From CAJXII01 sp965242915 (GTDB lineage: Bacteria; Campylobacterota; Campylobacteria; Campylobacterales; Arcobacteraceae): a stretch of DNA of 64,000 nucleotides. The notes beneath the pieces were generated by a model that was not told the origin of the DNA, did no database searches, and saw only the letters and a program-made list of their open reading frames with translations. A program made the translations under genes and the position numbers. Positions 61,432 through 64,000 of this stretch are shown piece by piece (position 1 is the stretch's first letter; every line of letters starts with the position of its first letter). Location of the stretch: NCBI GenBank assembly GCA_965242915.1, contig CBDETN010000019.1, forward strand, positions 1-64,000, read 5' to 3'.

Positions 61432-62040
61432 TTAGTTAGCTCGGCTACCTGGTTTATATGCAATTGAACCATCTTTACATAATGGACAATTATCAGGGTC
61501 ATACATCTCAAATGTAAAATCATCTAAAGCAAAAAGCAGCATATCTTTTGGCAACTTACAATTTTCTTTTTGTTCACTGTTGCTACCAACTCTTGAACAA
61601 AATCCTCGATTTGCAAGTGCTGCAATTGCAACAATCTCTCCACCATCTTTTTCGACTTGTTTTGCTGCTTCTAAAGCACTTCCTGCAGTTGTAATAATAT
61701 CTTCACAGATTATATACTTTTCACCTTCTTGTACTTCAAAACCTCTTCTGATTGACATCATACCATCGACTCTTTCTGCAAAAATAAATCTTACATCAAG
61801 TGCAGTTGCCAGTGCAAATCCTGCAATTAAACCACCTAAAGCAGGAGAACAAATTGCATCAACTTGGATTCCACTTTCTTTAATTTGTTTTGCTAATTCT
61901 TCCGCTAATAACTTTGCAGTTTTAGGATCTTCTAAAACTTTTGCACTTTGTAAATAAAATTGTGAATGATTTCCACTGCTTAATTTAAAATGCCCTTCTA
62001 AAAGTGCAGATGAGTCTTTGTATATTTGTTCAACGTTCAT
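61432..62040 (-). CDS. pyrE: Orotate phosphoribosyltransferase
   Basis: The 202-aa PyrE makes OMP from orotate and PRPP. The PRPP loop CEDIITTAGSALEAAKQVEK is near 112-131 and the FELSSGNHSQFYLQ-type start and SPALGGLIAGFALAT are typical. A cysteine-rich C-terminus (NCPLCKDGSIAYKPGS) is seen in this subgroup. It follows frr by 3 nt. Confidence 0.95.
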   Translation of the reverse strand: MNVEQIYKDSSALLEGHFKLSSGNHSQFYLQSAKVLEDPKTAKLLAEELAKQIKESGIQVDAICSPALGGLIAGFALATALDVRFIFAERVDGMMSIRRGFEVQEGEKYIICEDIITTAGSALEAAKQVEKDGGEIVAIAALANRGFCSRVGSNSEQKENCKLPKDMLLFALDDFTFEMYDPDNCPLCKDGSIAYKPGSRAN

Positions 62041-62043
62041 AAA

Positions 62044-62601
62044 TTAAACCTTTAATATCTCAGCTTCTTTTGCTTTAAAAGTATCGTCAGCTTTTGTAAC
62101 ATAAGAATCAGTTATTTTTTGAATTTCATCTTGTGCAGTTTTACTTTCATCATCATTTATCTCTTTATCTTTGTTGAGTTTTTTGATTTTATCATTTGCA
62201 CTTTTTCTAATATTTCTAATAGCAATTTTTGCATTATCAGTCATACCTTTAGCACCTTTAGCACTCTCTTTTCTTTGATCAACTGTCATAGGTGGAAAAA
62301 ACAGTTGCACTGATTCACCATTGTTATTTGGATTAACGCCAATATTAGCAGCGGCAATTGCTTGTTCAATATCTTTTACAAGATTTTTTTCCCAAGGAGA
62401 AATATTAATTGTTGTTGCATCTGGTGAAAGAATAGTTGCTACTTGTGAAAGTGCTGTTTGTGTTCCATAATAATCAATTGTGATATTATTTAAAATAGCA
62501 GGGTTTACTTTACCTGTTCTAAGTGTTCCATAGTCTCTTTTTAAAGCCTCTAAAGACTTATCCATTGATTCTTTTGTTTGAGCATAAATTTCATTTACCA
62601 T
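62044..62601 (-). CDS. frr: Ribosome recycling factor
   Basis: The 185-aa RRF (normal length) splits post-termination ribosomes with EF-G. LKRDYGTLRTGKVNPAILNNI, FFPPMTVDQRKESAKGAKGM and NIRKSANDKIKKLNKDKEI are clear. It overlaps the upstream polysaccharide deacetylase gene by 11 nt and precedes pyrE by 3 nt. Confidence 0.97.
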   Translation of the reverse strand: MVNEIYAQTKESMDKSLEALKRDYGTLRTGKVNPAILNNITIDYYGTQTALSQVATILSPDATTINISPWEKNLVKDIEQAIAAANIGVNPNNNGESVQLFFPPMTVDQRKESAKGAKGMTDNAKIAIRNIRKSANDKIKKLNKDKEINDDESKTAQDEIQKITDSYVTKADDTFKAKEAEILKV

Positions 62602-63553
62602 TAGTTTTCCTTTGTTTTATAATTATATTATTTGAGATATTAAATACATTTGGACCAAGCATAACCCTAGTTCGTGCTTTTTTCAGATATATATTTAATT
62701 TTATGTCAATTATACCATTATTTGCTTTTATATCTCTCCATCCCTCACCCGTAATATAAAGTTTTAGTTTTTTGTATTTTGGATCTACTTTTGCCTTGAT
62801 TTGTTTTAAAATACCATCTTTTGGAAATTCAAATGGGGCTATCCATTGAACATCAAAAGTTTTATATCGTAATTTTTGTTCAATATTTACAATACCTACA
62901 AGTGCCAATCTATGTATATCTTGAGTATCGGTATCTTTTGTAATAGAGACGGTACTTTGGTTTAAAATTGCATTAAAATTAAATTTCTTTAATTGAGTTT
63001 GAACTCTTTCATTATATTCTCCATAAGGATAGGCATAAGTTGCAGGGGGATAGCCCATCTTCTTTGTAAAAATATCAAGAGCTTTTTTTGTGTCTTGATA
63101 AATTTCTTCATTTGTTAAATGAGTAAGGTGAGGGTGACCATATGAGTGGAGACCAATCGAACCATATTTTGATGCAACTTTCAGTTCTTTCCATGTCATA
63201 AAGTCACCATATTTTTTATTTGTTGCTTCAACATATACATATAAAGTAAAAGGATAATTGTATTTTCTAAAGACCTCTAAGCCGTAGGTATAAAAGCTTT
63301 TATAAGCATCATCTATTGTAAGAGCTATCCATTTCTCTGGAACTTCTTCTTTATTTTTTATTTTTTGTATAATATCTTTTAGAGGAACGACTGTATAGTT
63401 ATTTTGTTTAAAGTATTCAAATTCTTTTTCTAATTCTTTGATTATAGTATTTGTACTTTGATGATTGTTATCACCAAATCTATGATATACAAATATATGT
63501 GCATTTGCAAATATATATGAATATGAGATAACTAAAAAAAGTAGGTATCTCAT
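62591..63553 (-). CDS. Secreted polysaccharide deacetylase family protein
   Basis: The protein has 320 aa with a signal peptide (YLLFLVISYSYIFANAH). The NodB-type catalytic domain has VYHRFGD, LTIDDAYKSF with the catalytic Asp pair, LHSYGHPHLTHL as metal histidines, and YPYGEYNERV. The last 85 residues form an added beta domain with LKLYITGEGWRDIKANNG. It probably deacetylates peptidoglycan or an exopolysaccharide in the envelope. It overlaps frr. Confidence 0.87.
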   Translation of the reverse strand: MRYLLFLVISYSYIFANAHIFVYHRFGDNNHQSTNTIIKELEKEFEYFKQNNYTVVPLKDIIQKIKNKEEVPEKWIALTIDDAYKSFYTYGLEVFRKYNYPFTLYVYVEATNKKYGDFMTWKELKVASKYGSIGLHSYGHPHLTHLTNEEIYQDTKKALDIFTKKMGYPPATYAYPYGEYNERVQTQLKKFNFNAILNQSTVSITKDTDTQDIHRLALVGIVNIEQKLRYKTFDVQWIAPFEFPKDGILKQIKAKVDPKYKKLKLYITGEGWRDIKANNGIIDIKLNIYLKKARTRVMLGPNVFNISNNIIIKQRKTNGK

Positions 63554-63568
63554 ATTAAAAGTTAAATA

Positions 63569-63904
63569 TTATTTTGTAGCCGGTGCTTGGGGAGCAGAAG
63601 AAGCTTTTGGTAAAATAGATGCTGGAGTTTGTGGTATAAGAGTATTTATCTCTACATTATCTATTGCACTTTTTTGCTTTTCTTGATTGTAAAACCATCC
63701 TAAAGTGATTGTATTTATTACAAGTACAACACCTATTATAAATGTTAATTTAGTTAAAAAATTAGCAGGTCCTTTTGCCCCAAACATTGAATCATTGCTT
63801 CCACTGTAAGCTCCCAATCCCATACTTGAACTCTTTTGAAGCAATATTACAATTGTAATTAAAATTGCTAAAACAAATTGAACTATTAATAAAGTTGATG
63901 TCAT
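63569..63904 (-). CDS. secG: Protein translocase subunit SecG
   Basis: The 111-aa SecG has two membrane helices (about 3-22 and 52-71). ILLQKSSSMGLGAYSGSND and MFGAKGPANFLTKLTFIIG are the conserved loop. The C-terminal tail is Pro/Ala-rich (LPKASSAPQAPATK). The start is ATG 63904 with AGGA upstream. SecG assists SecYE in protein export. Confidence 0.92.
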   Translation of the reverse strand: MTSTLLIVQFVLAILITIVILLQKSSSMGLGAYSGSNDSMFGAKGPANFLTKLTFIIGVVLVINTITLGWFYNQEKQKSAIDNVEINTLIPQTPASILPKASSAPQAPATK

Positions 63905-63967
63905 ATTATTTTCCTATTATTCTAAATGGCTTGAATTTTATCTAATTTTTACTAATATAAAGATAAA

Positions 63968-64000
63968 ATGAACTTTATGTCTACAAATTCTATTCAAAAT
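63968..64000 (+). CDS. Possible 5' end of a gene running off the window
   Basis: ATG 63968 opens a frame (MNFMSTNSIQN) that reaches the window's right edge, with a second in-frame ATG at 63977. It is divergent from secG. Too short to identify, and no clear ribosome site is visible. Confidence 0.3.
   Translation, partial: MNFMSTNSIQN

Overview
The window is AT-rich, densely packed bacterial DNA that looks like a sulfur-oxidising member of the Campylobacterota, most likely Arcobacteraceae. Supporting signs are the gatB-gpsA, ferredoxin-ndk-DUF177-rpmF-plsX-fabH and secG-frr-pyrE neighbourhoods, a SoxCDYZ-type thiosulfate/sulfide cluster with DUF302 proteins, frequent TTG starts and short intergenic gaps. 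No tRNA, rRNA, CRISPR array, transposase or integrase was seen.

Layout. 0-8 kb: a 5'-truncated RhuM-family gene, a SurA-like chaperone, gatB, a two-gene ATPase/nuclease-like cassette wedged between gatB and gpsA, gpsA, and a bifunctional aldolase/dehydrogenase. 8-15 kb: a translationally coupled four-gene operon with its own promoter: HsdM methylase, HsdS specificity subunit, a McrB-like AAA+ protein with a decayed methylase-like N-terminus, and a McrC-like nuclease with a HEPN-like C-terminus. No HsdR is present. It sits between the aldolase gene and an lsrK-like kinase. 15-19 kb: lsrK, yaaA, a cupin gene, tgt, gatC. 19-31 kb: the phosphate regulon (pstS, psiE-like, pstCA, pstB, phoU, phoB-like, phoR-like), with 11-bp direct-repeat Pho boxes before pstS, pstC and pstB, plus a cation antiporter, a SpoIIAA-like protein, an orphan gene with a structured leader, and a beta-CASP nuclease-like protein. 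31-43 kb: two decayed MOSC pseudogenes around a small unknown gene, then the sulfur-oxidation cluster: cytochrome c, type II SQR-like flavoprotein, SoxC, SoxD, SoxY, SoxZ, SoxH-like, MOSC, DUF302, FccB/SoxF-like, DUF302, SoxW-like. 43-50 kb: peroxiredoxin/PerR-type pair, ferredoxin, ndk, fatty-acid and ribosome genes, pabBC, pyrB. 50-64 kb: argD, TolC-like, MidA-like, thiS, a CHASE4-GGDEF protein, formate dehydrogenase-like, yraN, bioF-like, MFS, RDD, pyrE, frr, polysaccharide deacetylase, secG.

How they work together. The Pst transporter and PhoBR are wired by shared direct-repeat promoters. A similar repeat architecture with a different core occurs before the GGDEF gene, and another before the orphan gene at 25.1 kb. 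The Sox genes encode periplasmic sulfur-compound oxidation delivering electrons to cytochromes or quinone; SoxAXB are not in the window.

Best candidates for undescribed biology are the HsdMS-McrBC hybrid operon, the ATPase/PD-(D/E)xK-like pair in the gatB-gpsA gap, and a structured RNA element found twice, upstream of soxY and of ndk. All functional statements are read from sequence and remembered family features; no database search was run.
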